A stretch of 62,972 nucleotides of DNA from Pseudophaeobacter leonis. Lineage in GTDB: Bacteria; Pseudomonadota; Alphaproteobacteria; Rhodobacterales; Rhodobacteraceae. This document shows, in pieces, positions 21,007-29,772 of the stretch. The DNA is taken from NCBI RefSeq assembly GCF_002087335.1, contig NZ_MWVJ01000116.1:1-62972 (forward strand). Direction: 5' to 3'. Made by a program: the position numbers and the translations under genes. Below the pieces are notes generated by a model. The model ran no database searches. It saw nothing but the letters and a program-made list of their open reading frames with translations, and had not been told where the DNA came from. Numbering within the stretch: the stretch's first letter is position 1; each line of letters opens with the position of its first letter.

Positions 21007-21573
21007 ATGACATTCCCATCCCACGATCAGGATTCTGCCCCCGAAGCCTCAAAGCCGCTGCTGGCACAGTCGCAAAAGGCCTTTGGCCGTTTGCCAGGGC
21101 TGCACAAGGTTCTGGCCGAAAGCCCCCAGGCCTATGAAGGCTATCAGTTGCTTCACAAGCTGTTCACCGAGACCGATTTTGATGCCGACGAGCTGACGGT
21201 TGTCTGGCAGTCGATCAACGTCGAGCATGCCTGCCACTATTGCGTTCCGGCCCACACTGGGATCGCCAAAATGATGAAGGTTTCGGACGACATCACAGAG
21301 GCGCTGCGCAACGAAACCGCACTGCCCACCGCCAAACTTGAGGCGTTGCGCGCCTTCACGGTTCAGATGGTACGCGAGCGCGGAAACGTATCTCAGGCGC
21401 AAATGAAAGCGTTCTTTGACGCAGGCTATGGTCATCGTGCGGTCCTCGACGTGATCCTGGGTCTGGCCCAGAAAACCATGTCGAACTACGTAAACCACGT
21501 GGCTGAAACACCCGTTGACGAAGTGTTCCACCCCCTGGCGTGGAAACGCGGCGACACACCGCTAAAGGTCTAA
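21007..21573 (+). CDS. Carboxymuconolactone decarboxylase / AhpD-fold protein
   Basis: A 188-residue helical protein of the alkylhydroperoxidase AhpD-like superfamily. The redox CxxC pair with nearby His is present: EHACHYCVPAHT (near residue 77). Such proteins act as peroxidase partners or decarboxylases. Its divergent TetR regulator and shared operator region suggest induction by a small electrophile or peroxide (inference). A terminator-like hairpin follows the stop. Confidence 0.9.
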   Translation: MTFPSHDQDSAPEASKPLLAQSQKAFGRLPGLHKVLAESPQAYEGYQLLHKLFTETDFDADELTVVWQSINVEHACHYCVPAHTGIAKMMKVSDDITEALRNETALPTAKLEALRAFTVQMVRERGNVSQAQMKAFFDAGYGHRAVLDVILGLAQKTMSNYVNHVAETPVDEVFHPLAWKRGDTPLKV

Positions 21574-21581
21574 GGCTGACA

Positions 21582-21617
21582 AGGGCGCGCTCTGGAGATC
21601 CTTGCGGCGCGCCTTTT
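21582..21617 (+). terminator. Rho-independent terminator after the AhpD-fold gene
   Basis: GGCGCGC (21584-21590) pairs with GCGCGCC (21607-21613), followed by TTTT. It lies 10 bases after the stop codon of the gene at 21007-21573. Confidence 0.6.
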
Positions 21618-21662
21618 ACCTATAGCGCGCCTGCCGGTGGCGCAAACCAACGGGGCGTGCCC

Positions 21663-23541
21663 CTAGCCCTTGAGGGTCTCTGCCGCATTCAAAACGTAGT
21701 ATTTTTCGTTATCTTTCTGAAAGGTATCCCACTCCCAATCTGCCAGAAGCTCGCAAATGGAGGCCGATGGCATGGGCTTGCTAAAGTGGAACCCCTGAAC
21801 TTCTTTGCAGCCCTGATCTCTGAGCAAATTAGCCTGTTCAATGGTTTCGACCCCTTCTGCATTTGAGGTCATCCCCATGGAAGCCCCCAGTTTGATCACG
21901 GCTTCAATGATACTGTCGGCGGCGATACAGGTGCCAAGATCTGTGGTGAAGGATTTGTCGATCTTGATCTTGTCAAAGGGAAAGCGGCGCAGGTAGCTGA
22001 GGCTTGAATAGCCGGTGCCAAAGTCATCCATGGCGATCTTGATGCCAAGCTCCTGCAATTCTTTGAGTGTGGAAATCGTCTCATCGGTGTGACTGAGGAG
22101 CACGCCTTCGGTAATTTCAATCTCCAAACGCTTTGGATCAACATTTTCAGTCGCAAGCGCGTCCCGAACAGTTTTCACCAGATTGCCCTGACGGAACTGG
22201 ATCGGTGACACGTTGACCGCAAAGGTAAGATCTGGCCAATCTTTGGCCTGACGGCAGGCTTCGCGGATGACCCAGTCCCCGATCGAAACAATGAGGCCGC
22301 ACTCTTCGGCCAAAGGGATGAACTGATCGGGAGAAATGAGCCCGTCTGTCTTGTGGTTCCACCTGAGCAAGGCCTCGACACCCTTGATCGTGTTGGTCTG
22401 CAAATCGACTTGCGGCTGGTAGTGCAACTCCAACTCGTTTTCAGAAATCGCCCTTCTGAGGCTAACCTCGACCTTTTTGCGTGCGATCAGTGCATCATTC
22501 ATCTCTTGTTCGAAATGCCTGAACGTGCCGCGTCCGTTGTTTTTGGCGCCGTAAAGCGCCATGTCTGAATGCTGCAACAGTGTCTCGCCGTCGGTATCGT
22601 CGCCCGGATTGCGTGTCGAGATCCCAATGCTCACGCCGATAAGGACTTCGTTGCCGTCCAAATCAAACGGCGCAGAGAGAGTTTCAATCAAGCGCTGAGC
22701 AAGAACAGAAGACTCCAGAGGAGAGCCAATATTTCTCTGAACGATAGCAAATTCATCGCCACCAAGACGGGCCAGCATATCATTGCTTCTCAGGGTTGCG
22801 GTCATCCGCGCGCTTGCCTGGCAGAGCAAATTGTCGCCAGCCGCATGGCCGAGAATGTCGTTTACTTCCTTAAAGTGATCCAGATCGAGGCACAGAACGG
22901 CCATGGAGGTCCCATGGCGGTCGACGTCGACAATTGAATGCAAGAGCGAGTCATTGAACAGAGATCTGTTCGGCAGTTTTGTCAGGGGGTCATGGCTGGC
23001 GAGAAACAGCGCTTTTCAGCGCCCGCCTCAACAGCTTTAACGGAAATGTCCGCAGAATGAAAAACGCCCCAAAGGAGACAAGGCCGGTGACAAAAAACAC
23101 CATCAGGGTCCCAATGGCCACATCCCGCAGGCTATGGGTCACCACGAGTTCGCCAACAGGGTTTCCCGCGTCAAACAGGGGCAAGGTCACAGAAACACTA
23201 GGACTTGAGACCTGTTCCGGACCCGTTTCCACCACTGTCTCGCCGACAGAGTTCACAACTGTGATTTGGTTGCCTGGTTCGGTATTCTCGATGAATTCGC
23301 CTATCCGAAGCGTCTCAAACTGCCACATAGTGGGGTTGCGCCCGATAAGCTGCGAAACGGTTCTGGAGTGTATATTGGCTTCTGCTTCCGTGAGACCCTG
23401 TTCGTAGTTTGCGCCGAAATAGTAAAACAATAGCGGCGGGGTAAACGCGAGCGTCATCGAGGGCGTGAATGCCATAATCGTGGCAAACCGAACGATACTC
23501 GCTGGCGTTTTTGAGGTGGCCTCAGCAGAAGAAGCGTTCAT
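21663..23541 (-). pseudogene. Membrane GGDEF-EAL cyclic-di-GMP enzyme, one frameshift
   Basis: Predicted inner-membrane protein: two TM helices (about residues 18-42 and 138-162) flank a periplasmic domain of about 95 residues, then a GGDEF domain (RLGGDEF intact) and an EAL domain (VEALLRW, with DDFGTGYSSL). Both catalytic signatures look functional, so it could make and break cyclic di-GMP. The frame breaks at about 23013-23016, where an AAAA run in the gene seems one A too long; correcting it yields LKALFLASHDPLTKLPNRS and 625 residues. The start at 23541 lies 6 bases after the stop of the PstS-like gene, so the two are one operon. Confidence 0.85.
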
Positions 23542-23547
23542 TTCATC

Positions 23548-24369
23548 TCACCCCTTAGGTGTGTGATCGGTCGCAGAAAGGATAGATTGTGCTTGTTTTG
23601 AAAAAATGAACTCGACAAAGAGCTTCGCCAGATCCGAAGGGTTTTGCGTCTGTACGACAAAGAGTTCTTTAGAATACAATTCAATTTGCGCGAATTCCCC
23701 GCTGGATGTCGGGGAGTCATTGTGCGTCAGGATCTTGAGCTGGCGGTTTTCAGTCGCAATTTGTCCCAGGGCCACGACCCCCAAAGATCCTTCTATGGTC
23801 TCCAGCATCTCAGCATTTTCCTGATCGTTGGTTGCCCTCACCATTCCTGGTCTTTCCTGAGCGGCGTCCATGGCCACCGCCATGTCGTCTGAAAGGCTGA
23901 CCAGAATTTTGGTGTCTGTTTCGTTTTTAGGACGCAGGACAACACGGACAGGCTGGCCAGACGGCCATTGCGTAATCTCTCCGGCATACATCTGTTCAAG
24001 CTGTTCTAGCGTTATTGTATCAGCCGTGGTCATTTTAGAGGTGACGATGGCTACCGAGGTCGTTGCGTAGAGTGTTGCCTCGGCCCCTTTTTCCGTTTCC
24101 GCGGCCTTCAAGGCACGTGAACTCACTGACAGATCAATGGCCCCTGCTGTAAGAGCGCGCACGCCGCCAGAGCTGCCAAGGCTGGGAAGAACCGTGATCG
24201 TGGTGCCTTCGTGGGTCTTTTCAAAGGCCTCGGCCAGCAGGGCCATACCGCCCAAAGCCACGCCGGTGCCGCCAATGCGGAGGGTTTCAGCCTGCAGACT
24301 GCCGCTCGTGACCATTGCCAGTGAGAAAACAGTTCCTGCGACATGTGCATAGAAAGCCTTGAAACCCAT
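23548..24369 (-). CDS. PstS-like periplasmic substrate-binding protein
   Basis: A 273-residue secreted protein of the phosphate-binding PstS-like type II periplasmic binding fold. The signal peptide (MGFKAFYAHVAG... ending LQA) is followed by LRIGGTGVALGGM and the PstS-like LPSLGSSGGVRALTAGAIDLSVSSR. The start is the second of two adjacent ATGs, which stands six bases after GGAG; the first is too close. No phosphate ABC transporter genes follow; instead a membrane GGDEF-EAL enzyme does, so the protein probably senses rather than imports its ligand, by feeding the enzyme's periplasmic domain (inference). Confidence 0.85.
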   Translation of the reverse strand: MGFKAFYAHVAGTVFSLAMVTSGSLQAETLRIGGTGVALGGMALLAEAFEKTHEGTTITVLPSLGSSGGVRALTAGAIDLSVSSRALKAAETEKGAEATLYATTSVAIVTSKMTTADTITLEQLEQMYAGEITQWPSGQPVRVVLRPKNETDTKILVSLSDDMAVAMDAAQERPGMVRATNDQENAEMLETIEGSLGVVALGQIATENRQLKILTHNDSPTSSGEFAQIELYSKELFVVQTQNPSDLAKLFVEFIFSKQAQSILSATDHTPKG

Positions 24370-24538
24370 CATTAACTCCAACCAAATTTGATTCTAGCCG
24401 AAACTATCGATCAGGTCGCTAAATTCAATTAAGCCTGCTGAAAGGATATGTAGAGTTTAGCGAAACATGGATGCATTTTTGAAATCAGCAAAAAGGCTCT
24501 GTTGCCCCCCTGGGACAGTTTGCCAAACAGCGGCCCTT

Positions 24539-25204
24539 TTAGGGCGCTATCATGCGCGTATAGGCGATCTGATAGTAGGCGGCTGCTTCCAGGTTGTCCG
24601 CAGCCAGTGCCGACTGCATGTTACTGACATGGGCCTTCAGGTTTTCGGCAGCCGTCACAAGCCAGGCATGATCTTTTGCCAAAAGGTGGAGTTGATGTCG
24701 TGTCGTGCGACCATAGTAGCTTTTGCAGCTCAGACGCAGGGCCTCATTGCTGGTTATCCCGACAAAGGCGTCAAAGGCCTGCATATCAAGCTCGGCAAAT
24801 GCCGTAATGCTTGGCTGTGCCATCAAACAGGGCAGAGCCGCTTGCAACGCCTCAAAGCGTTCTGCCAAAGGGGTTGAATGCGCGGTGGGATAAATATCAA
24901 TCACGGCGCGCTCCAGGGTGGAACGCACGACAAAATTCTGGCTCAGATAGGAGGGGTCTAACGCGGTGACAAAGGTTCCGACGCCCTGCCGGGAGTCAAT
25001 CAGCTCTTCGCTTTCCAGCCAGGCCAGCCCCCGCCGCACAGGCGTTCGGCTGCAGTCAAACTCTTGCGCCAGCGCCGTCTCAGACAGGCGAAACCCCGGA
25101 GGGTAGCGCAACGTACAAATGCGAAAGCGTAACGTTTCATAGAGAATGCTCAGCCTGTCCTGCACAGTCTGAGCCGCGTCCAGCTCTCGGGATAGTTTGT
25201 TCAT
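24539..25204 (-). CDS. GntR-family transcriptional regulator (FCD type)
   Basis: A 221-residue regulator: winged helix at about residues 20-90 (YPPGFRLSETALAQEFDCSRTPVRRGLAWLESEELI) and an all-helical FCD-like ligand domain. Start at ATG 25204 (MNKLSREL). It is downstream of ectC on the same strand but 206 bases away, so an operon link is uncertain. FadR-type members usually respond to organic acids or amino acids. Confidence 0.88.
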   Translation of the reverse strand: MNKLSRELDAAQTVQDRLSILYETLRFRICTLRYPPGFRLSETALAQEFDCSRTPVRRGLAWLESEELIDSRQGVGTFVTALDPSYLSQNFVVRSTLERAVIDIYPTAHSTPLAERFEALQAALPCLMAQPSITAFAELDMQAFDAFVGITSNEALRLSCKSYYGRTTRHQLHLLAKDHAWLVTAAENLKAHVSNMQSALAADNLEAAAYYQIAYTRMIAP

Positions 25205-25410
25205 TGAGCCATTCCCAACCGGCAAGGCGCCGGCCCCGTAACGCAAGCGGTTGCAACGCCGCAGGAACAGCGCCTGTCATTCCTGCGGCGCCGCGCTGTG
25301 CCGGGCGTGTTGCACACTGTATGCGCGCGCCGCATCAATCTGCCGCCCTCTTTGCGATGATCTGCTTATGAAGAAACAAAGGCATACTGCCGGTCGGAGC
25401 CGAGCCTCCT

Positions 25411-25815
25411 TTAGGCGTTTTCGAGCGCGGCTGGGGCGGCGTAAGAGCCGTCTTCGCTGTGGACTTCGGTGCCAGTCACGGGTGGGTTAAAGCAACAGGC
25501 CATGATCAATCCTTCGTCTGCGCGCAGAACATGGCGGTCATGTTTGTCCAGCGCATACATCACGCCCTGATGAATGGCATGGGTTTCACCCGTCGCAAGA
25601 TCGGTGATCGAGCCTATGCCCTGCATGCAATAGACGCTCTCAAAGTGGTTTTTATACTCGAAGGTGTGCTCCGAGCCGGCCTCAAGGAAGGTCACATGAA
25701 AAGAGAACCCCATCTTGTCCTCAGCAAGCAGCATGCGCACGCTGGTCCATTTTGCATCGGCCACAACGCGGTTGCGTTCTGTTTTGACGATCTCGTTGAA
25801 ATCCCGAATGATCAT
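25411..25815 (-). CDS. ectC: L-ectoine synthase
   Basis: Cupin enzyme that cyclises N-gamma-acetyl-2,4-diaminobutyrate to the compatible solute ectoine. The 134-residue length and sequence are typical: [10 protein letters not shown] start, [26 protein letters not shown], and the C-terminal [24 protein letters not shown] at 25815, with 4 bases separating it from the ectB stop. Last gene of ectABC. No ectD hydroxylase or ectoine aspartokinase lies beside it in this window. Confidence 0.96.
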   Translation of the reverse strand: MIIRDFNEIVKTERNRVVADAKWTSVRMLLAEDKMGFSFHVTFLEAGSEHTFEYKNHFESVYCMQGIGSITDLATGETHAIHQGVMYALDKHDRHVLRADEGLIMACCFNPPVTGTEVHSEDGSYAAPAALENA

Positions 25816-25819
25816 AGCT

Positions 25820-27106
25820 CTACTCCGCTGCAAATTTATGGGCGCCGACCACATCATTTGCGGCGCTAATGAGAATATCGAGGCCGGCCTGGAGCGTTGC
25901 GTCCGGTGTTGTCAGCGGCGCAAGGATCTTGACGACCTGATCTTCTGACCCCGAGGTCTCGATGATCAGCCCTTGCTGAAAGGCGCGGCTGCAGATTTTG
26001 CTGGCCAGCGCGCCGCTGCCTACGTCAACGCCCCGCATCATGCCCCGGCCTTTTAGGCGCGCATTCGGCACCAGGTCTGCGAGGGTCTCAAGGCCCTGTT
26101 CGGTTATGTCAGCGCGGCGGGCGACATCTTGTTGAAATTCCGCGTCTGCCCAAAATTTCTCAATCGCGATGCGCGCGGTGACAAAGGCATGCGTGTTGCC
26201 CCGAAAGGTGCCGTTGTGCTCGGCCGGGCCCATGACATCATGTTCGGGCTTCACCAGCACCAACCCCATCGGCAGGCCATATCCAGAGATGGATTTGGCC
26301 AGTGTCACGATGTCAGGAGAGATCCCCATGTCCTCAAAGGAGAAAAAACCTCCCGTGCGGCCACAACCGGCCTGGATGTCATCGACAATCAACAGCGCGC
26401 CGGCCTCTTGTGCCAGTGCTGCAATCCGGCGCAGCCAGTCGGGGTTAGCAGCATTCAGGCCGCCCTCGCCCTGCACGGTCTCCAGCAGGATTGCAGCCGG
26501 GGCATCCATGCCGGACGAGCGGTCCTTTAGCATCGTTTCCAGAAAATCGGCGGTGTCGCAGGCCTGCCCAAGATAGCCATCATAGGGCATCCGCGTCACA
26601 TTGTTGAGCGTCACCCCGGCGCCACAGCGATGGTAGCTGTTGCCTGTGGCTGCCAGGGCCCCCTGCGTGACACCGTGAAAGCCATTGGTGAAGGCAATAA
26701 TGTTGCTGCGGACCGTCGATTTTCGGGCGATCTTCATCGCAGCTTCCACAGCATTGGCACCGGTTGGCCCAGTGAACATCACCTTGTGCGCCATTCCGCG
26801 CGGACGCAGGATCAACTGCTCAAACGTGTCGAGGAACTGCGCTTTGGTCGTCGTATGCATATCGAGACCATGCGCGATACCATCGGACTGCAGGTGCTCG
26901 ATCAGGGCCTCCGTCATGTCAGGGTCATTGTGGCCATAGTTCAGCGAAGAGCATCCTGCGAGGAAATCAATGTAGCGCTGCCCGTCCTGCGCCACCATCT
27001 CGGACCCTTTGGCAGAGGTGAAAACTGTGTCGAACCCGCGGCAATAGCTGCGTGCGTCAGATTCCCGGCGGGTAAAAATGGCTTTGTCGGTCGAAGGCGT
27101 AAGCAT
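25820..27106 (-). CDS. ectB: L-2,4-diaminobutyrate aminotransferase
   Basis: PLP enzyme that converts aspartate semialdehyde to 2,4-diaminobutyrate, first step of ectoine synthesis. Class III aminotransferase features are present: [19 protein letters not shown], the aspartate of [13 protein letters not shown] and the PLP lysine in [13 protein letters not shown]. Length 428 residues, normal. Start at ATG 27106 ([16 protein letters not shown]), where homologues begin. Between ectA (66 bases upstream) and ectC. Confidence 0.96.
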   Translation of the reverse strand: MLTPSTDKAIFTRRESDARSYCRGFDTVFTSAKGSEMVAQDGQRYIDFLAGCSSLNYGHNDPDMTEALIEHLQSDGIAHGLDMHTTTKAQFLDTFEQLILRPRGMAHKVMFTGPTGANAVEAAMKIARKSTVRSNIIAFTNGFHGVTQGALAATGNSYHRCGAGVTLNNVTRMPYDGYLGQACDTADFLETMLKDRSSGMDAPAAILLETVQGEGGLNAANPDWLRRIAALAQEAGALLIVDDIQAGCGRTGGFFSFEDMGISPDIVTLAKSISGYGLPMGLVLVKPEHDVMGPAEHNGTFRGNTHAFVTARIAIEKFWADAEFQQDVARRADITEQGLETLADLVPNARLKGRGMMRGVDVGSGALASKICSRAFQQGLIIETSGSEDQVVKILAPLTTPDATLQAGLDILISAANDVVGAHKFAAE

Positions 27107-27172
27107 AGGGTCTCTTTTGGATTTGTGAGAGGGCAGAGCGAAAAGGCAGGCAAAGGCTGAGGGGCGCATGGT

Positions 27173-27704
27173 TTACGCCGCAATCGCCAGTCGTTTTGAC
27201 AGGGGGATCGTGACCAGGTTCTCGGTTTTGTGCCGCTGTTGGAAATGCAGCGCCTGTGTGTAGTAGGGCTGGATCTCCAGTTGGCTGTCCTGGAATTTGG
27301 CGAACCTGCGAAACAAGGCCCAGGAGGCCTCATTGTCGGCGGTGATGGTGGTTTGCAGCCGCGTGACGGCGTCACACTGGGACCGCTGCAGAATGGACTG
27401 CAGCATCATTTTCCCAAGCCCACGGCCGCGGGCCGCTTCCGCCACTGGCAACCTGCCAGACAAACAGCGTGTCGGGGGCATTGGGCATCACATAGGCTGA
27501 CACCCAGCCGACCGTCTGCTGCGACAGTTCCGCAAGGCTGCAGGTGTCCGCAAAATGATCGCTCTGCAAAAGATTGCAGTACATTGAATTCTCATCCAGC
27601 GGCTTACAGGCGCGCACTAAATTCCAGATCTCGGGACCATCGGCGGCACTTGGCCTGCGAATGGTAGGATGCGCACTGCGCATGGGGTCCGTGGAGTGTT
27701 GCAT
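27173..27704 (-). pseudogene. ectA: L-2,4-diaminobutyrate acetyltransferase, one frameshift
   Basis: GNAT enzyme that acetylates diaminobutyrate in ectoine synthesis. Family sequence is clear in both parts: RPSAADGPEIWNLVRAC, LDENSMYCNLLQSDHF, and in the second frame the acetyl-CoA loop EAARGRGLGKMML. Between them, at about 27447-27448, a CC in the gene seems one C too long; removing it gives FVWQVAVAEAARG and 176 residues. If real, the frameshift would stop ectoine synthesis while ectB and ectC stay intact. That would be odd for a marine bacterium, so a base-call error is a serious alternative. Confidence 0.9.
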
Positions 27705-27808
27705 AGTCGGCCTCTCCTGTCGCTTCGATTACCGAAGTACCAGAGCGCCGATTAAACTTCAACACTCAAAGCACCATGTGGCGAATAGTCCCAATATATG
27801 GCGCAGAC

Positions 27809-27840
27809 TGTCGCAAAAATGGCCGTAAAGTGTCGCAAAA
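27809..27840. promoter_or_regulatory. Direct repeat TGTCGCAAAA in the ectA-ectR promoter
   Basis: TGTCGCAAAA occurs at 27809-27818 and again at 27831-27840, 22 bases apart (two helical turns), in the 230-base divergent region between ectA and the MarR-type gene. Could be a regulator site or promoter-associated element for osmotic control. Confidence 0.45.
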
Positions 27841-27934
27841 TACCGCCGTTATGCTTAGTTACTCAAAGTAAATTGCGAATTGAATGCCGCTCATCGTGAT
27901 TGTATGGTTTGATCTCTGAAGCAATGGAGGGTCT

Positions 27935-28417
27935 ATGGACCGCATCGACAGTAGCCTGATCGCGCTGCGCCGTATTGTCCGCGCAACCGAGTTGTTCGGG
28001 CGCGAGATACGACAGGCCACAGGCGTTACCCCGGCTCAGTTCAGGGTTCTTCAGATTATCGCAGAGCAGGGTTTTGTGACGGCAAAAGCCATTTCGTGGC
28101 GCATGCAGGTCTCCCAGGGCACGGTAACATCGCTGGTAGATAAGCTGGTGCGCGATGGCCTTGCGTTGCGCGAAAAGTCCAGCCAGGACCGGCGCCAGAT
28201 TCACATTTTGCTGACAGATGCTGCGCGGGTTGTGCTGGCCGAGGCGCCGGACCCGTTGCAGCAACGTTTCGTGCGAAAATTCGCGGCAATGGATGACTGG
28301 GAACAGGCATTGCGGGTTGCCGGCCTGGAACGGGTCGCCGCGATGCTGGACGCAGAAGGCCTGGATGCCTCCCCTGTCCTGGCGACTGGCGATATTCGCC
28401 CGCCGACAGAAACCTGA
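27935..28417 (+). CDS. ectR: MarR-family regulator of ectoine genes (EctR-type)
   Basis: A 160-residue MarR protein with winged helix at about residues 30-105 (VTPAQFRVLQIIAEQGFVTAKAISWRMQVSQGTVTSLVDKLVRDGL, DRRQIHILLT wing). Known in halotolerant proteobacteria as EctR, a repressor encoded divergently from ectABC; the same arrangement is seen here with ectA starting 230 bases away. The name rests on family plus position. It has a distinctive C-terminal extension (about 40 residues) with a long helix. Confidence 0.85.
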   Translation: MDRIDSSLIALRRIVRATELFGREIRQATGVTPAQFRVLQIIAEQGFVTAKAISWRMQVSQGTVTSLVDKLVRDGLALREKSSQDRRQIHILLTDAARVVLAEAPDPLQQRFVRKFAAMDDWEQALRVAGLERVAAMLDAEGLDASPVLATGDIRPPTET

Positions 28418-28546
28418 CACCCAGACCAGGCCGCACATACAGGCCACACATAGAGGTCAATACCTACACCCTACCCGCATCCACGCCCTGCCCGCGTTCA
28501 TGGCCTGCCCGTTTGCAAGGTCTGCCCGTTTCCAGGGTTTGCGGTG

Positions 28547-28924
28547 TTACTGGTCGAACACTTTTTTCGCCGCTCGAAAACACTCCAGGGCCTGCGGCAC
28601 ACCGCAATAGATGCCAATCACATGAATAATGGCGCGGATTTCTTCCTTGCTGACCCCGTTGTTGACCGCGCCACGGCAGTGGGTTTCCCACTCCTGCATT
28701 TTCCCCAGCGCCCCAATCATGGACAGGTTCATCATGCTGCGGGTTTTGGCATCAATCACATCATCGCCCCAGCCGAACCCCCAACACCACGCGGTCATCG
28801 CCTCCTGAAAGGGGCGCGTGAAATCATCAGCCTCCGCGAGGTTCTTTTCCACATATTCCGCGCCCAGGGTTTCTTTGCGCTTCTCAAGGCCCTTGAGGAA
28901 CAACTCCTCGCTAAAATCACTCAT
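28547..28924 (-). CDS. Carboxymuconolactone decarboxylase family protein
   Basis: A 125-residue small helical protein resembling 4-carboxymuconolactone decarboxylase (PcaC): RSMMNLSMIGALGKMQEWETHCRGAVNNGVSKEEIRAIIHVIGIYCGVP. It carries the conserved His/Glu region of the decarboxylase branch and lacks the CxxC of AhpD peroxidases. No protocatechuate genes are nearby, so its pathway is unclear. Intact. Confidence 0.88.
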   Translation of the reverse strand: MSDFSEELFLKGLEKRKETLGAEYVEKNLAEADDFTRPFQEAMTAWCWGFGWGDDVIDAKTRSMMNLSMIGALGKMQEWETHCRGAVNNGVSKEEIRAIIHVIGIYCGVPQALECFRAAKKVFDQ

Positions 28925-29772
28925 GCTCTATCCTTTTGCGTATTTGCAGTCGGCCCGGGCTGCGCCCGTTTAGCCAGATCAGGTTTACGGTAGCCTCCCT
29001 GAAGGCCGCTGTCAGAGGAATTTGATCCTGGCATCTGTGCCTTGGGTGACAAAGCCGGCTGAGGGCGGCGAGGCCAGAACCGGTTCTCCTACACTTTTGC
29101 GCGGTTTTTGTAGCGATTCGTGCACCTAAGGTTTCTATCAGTGAAACAGTCCGGCCCGATTGCAGGTATTGGATGTCTATTGGCGACGGCCACCCAGATG
29201 TGCCGGGAAGAGGTCAGGCCTGATCAGCCTATTGCTGCTGTTGCCAGATTGGGAACAACCGTGCGTCGAAAATCATGCTTTTGTTTCCATTTCAGCAAAG
29301 ATCCCGGCCTGACGATACATTTGAGAGCTCTCTGTAAACAGTGGCCTTTCTGCGATTTATGCTGCGGCAGCCAGCCACAGGGGTCATTGCGGTTGCAGAC
29401 GACTTTATTAAAACTTCTGAAGGTTTTTTCGCTTTGTTGAGTCAACTGCTTAAGGTATTCATTAACCTGCCCATTTGGGGGGTGAAATTTCTCTGGTCTG
29501 TTTTTGAGACGGTGAAGCGCTAGATATTTTGCGCGACGTGGACTGCCTTCACGTTTGTTCCAGTCTCAGGAATAGCCTGACCTGTACGACCGCTGTCGGG
29601 GCCTGCGCAGTTTTGCGCCCGTTCCATGGCGGCTTGAGGTCACGTAGAATACCTCTCTCCTTTTTTGGGATCTGAATATGGGCCGTGTTCCTGCGGTGGA
29701 ATTGATATTCGGATTTGGTGCTTTGGTTCCGGGGGCGGGTCAGAGCGTCTGAATGCCGATGAGGAGAACGAG
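28925..29772. other. Gene-free stretch upstream of the RTX/Hint gene
   Basis: 848 bases with no ORF that resembles a protein. It probably holds the promoters of the decarboxylase-like gene (leftward) and the RTX/Hint gene (rightward). I see no RNA gene or clear repeat. Confidence 0.5.
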
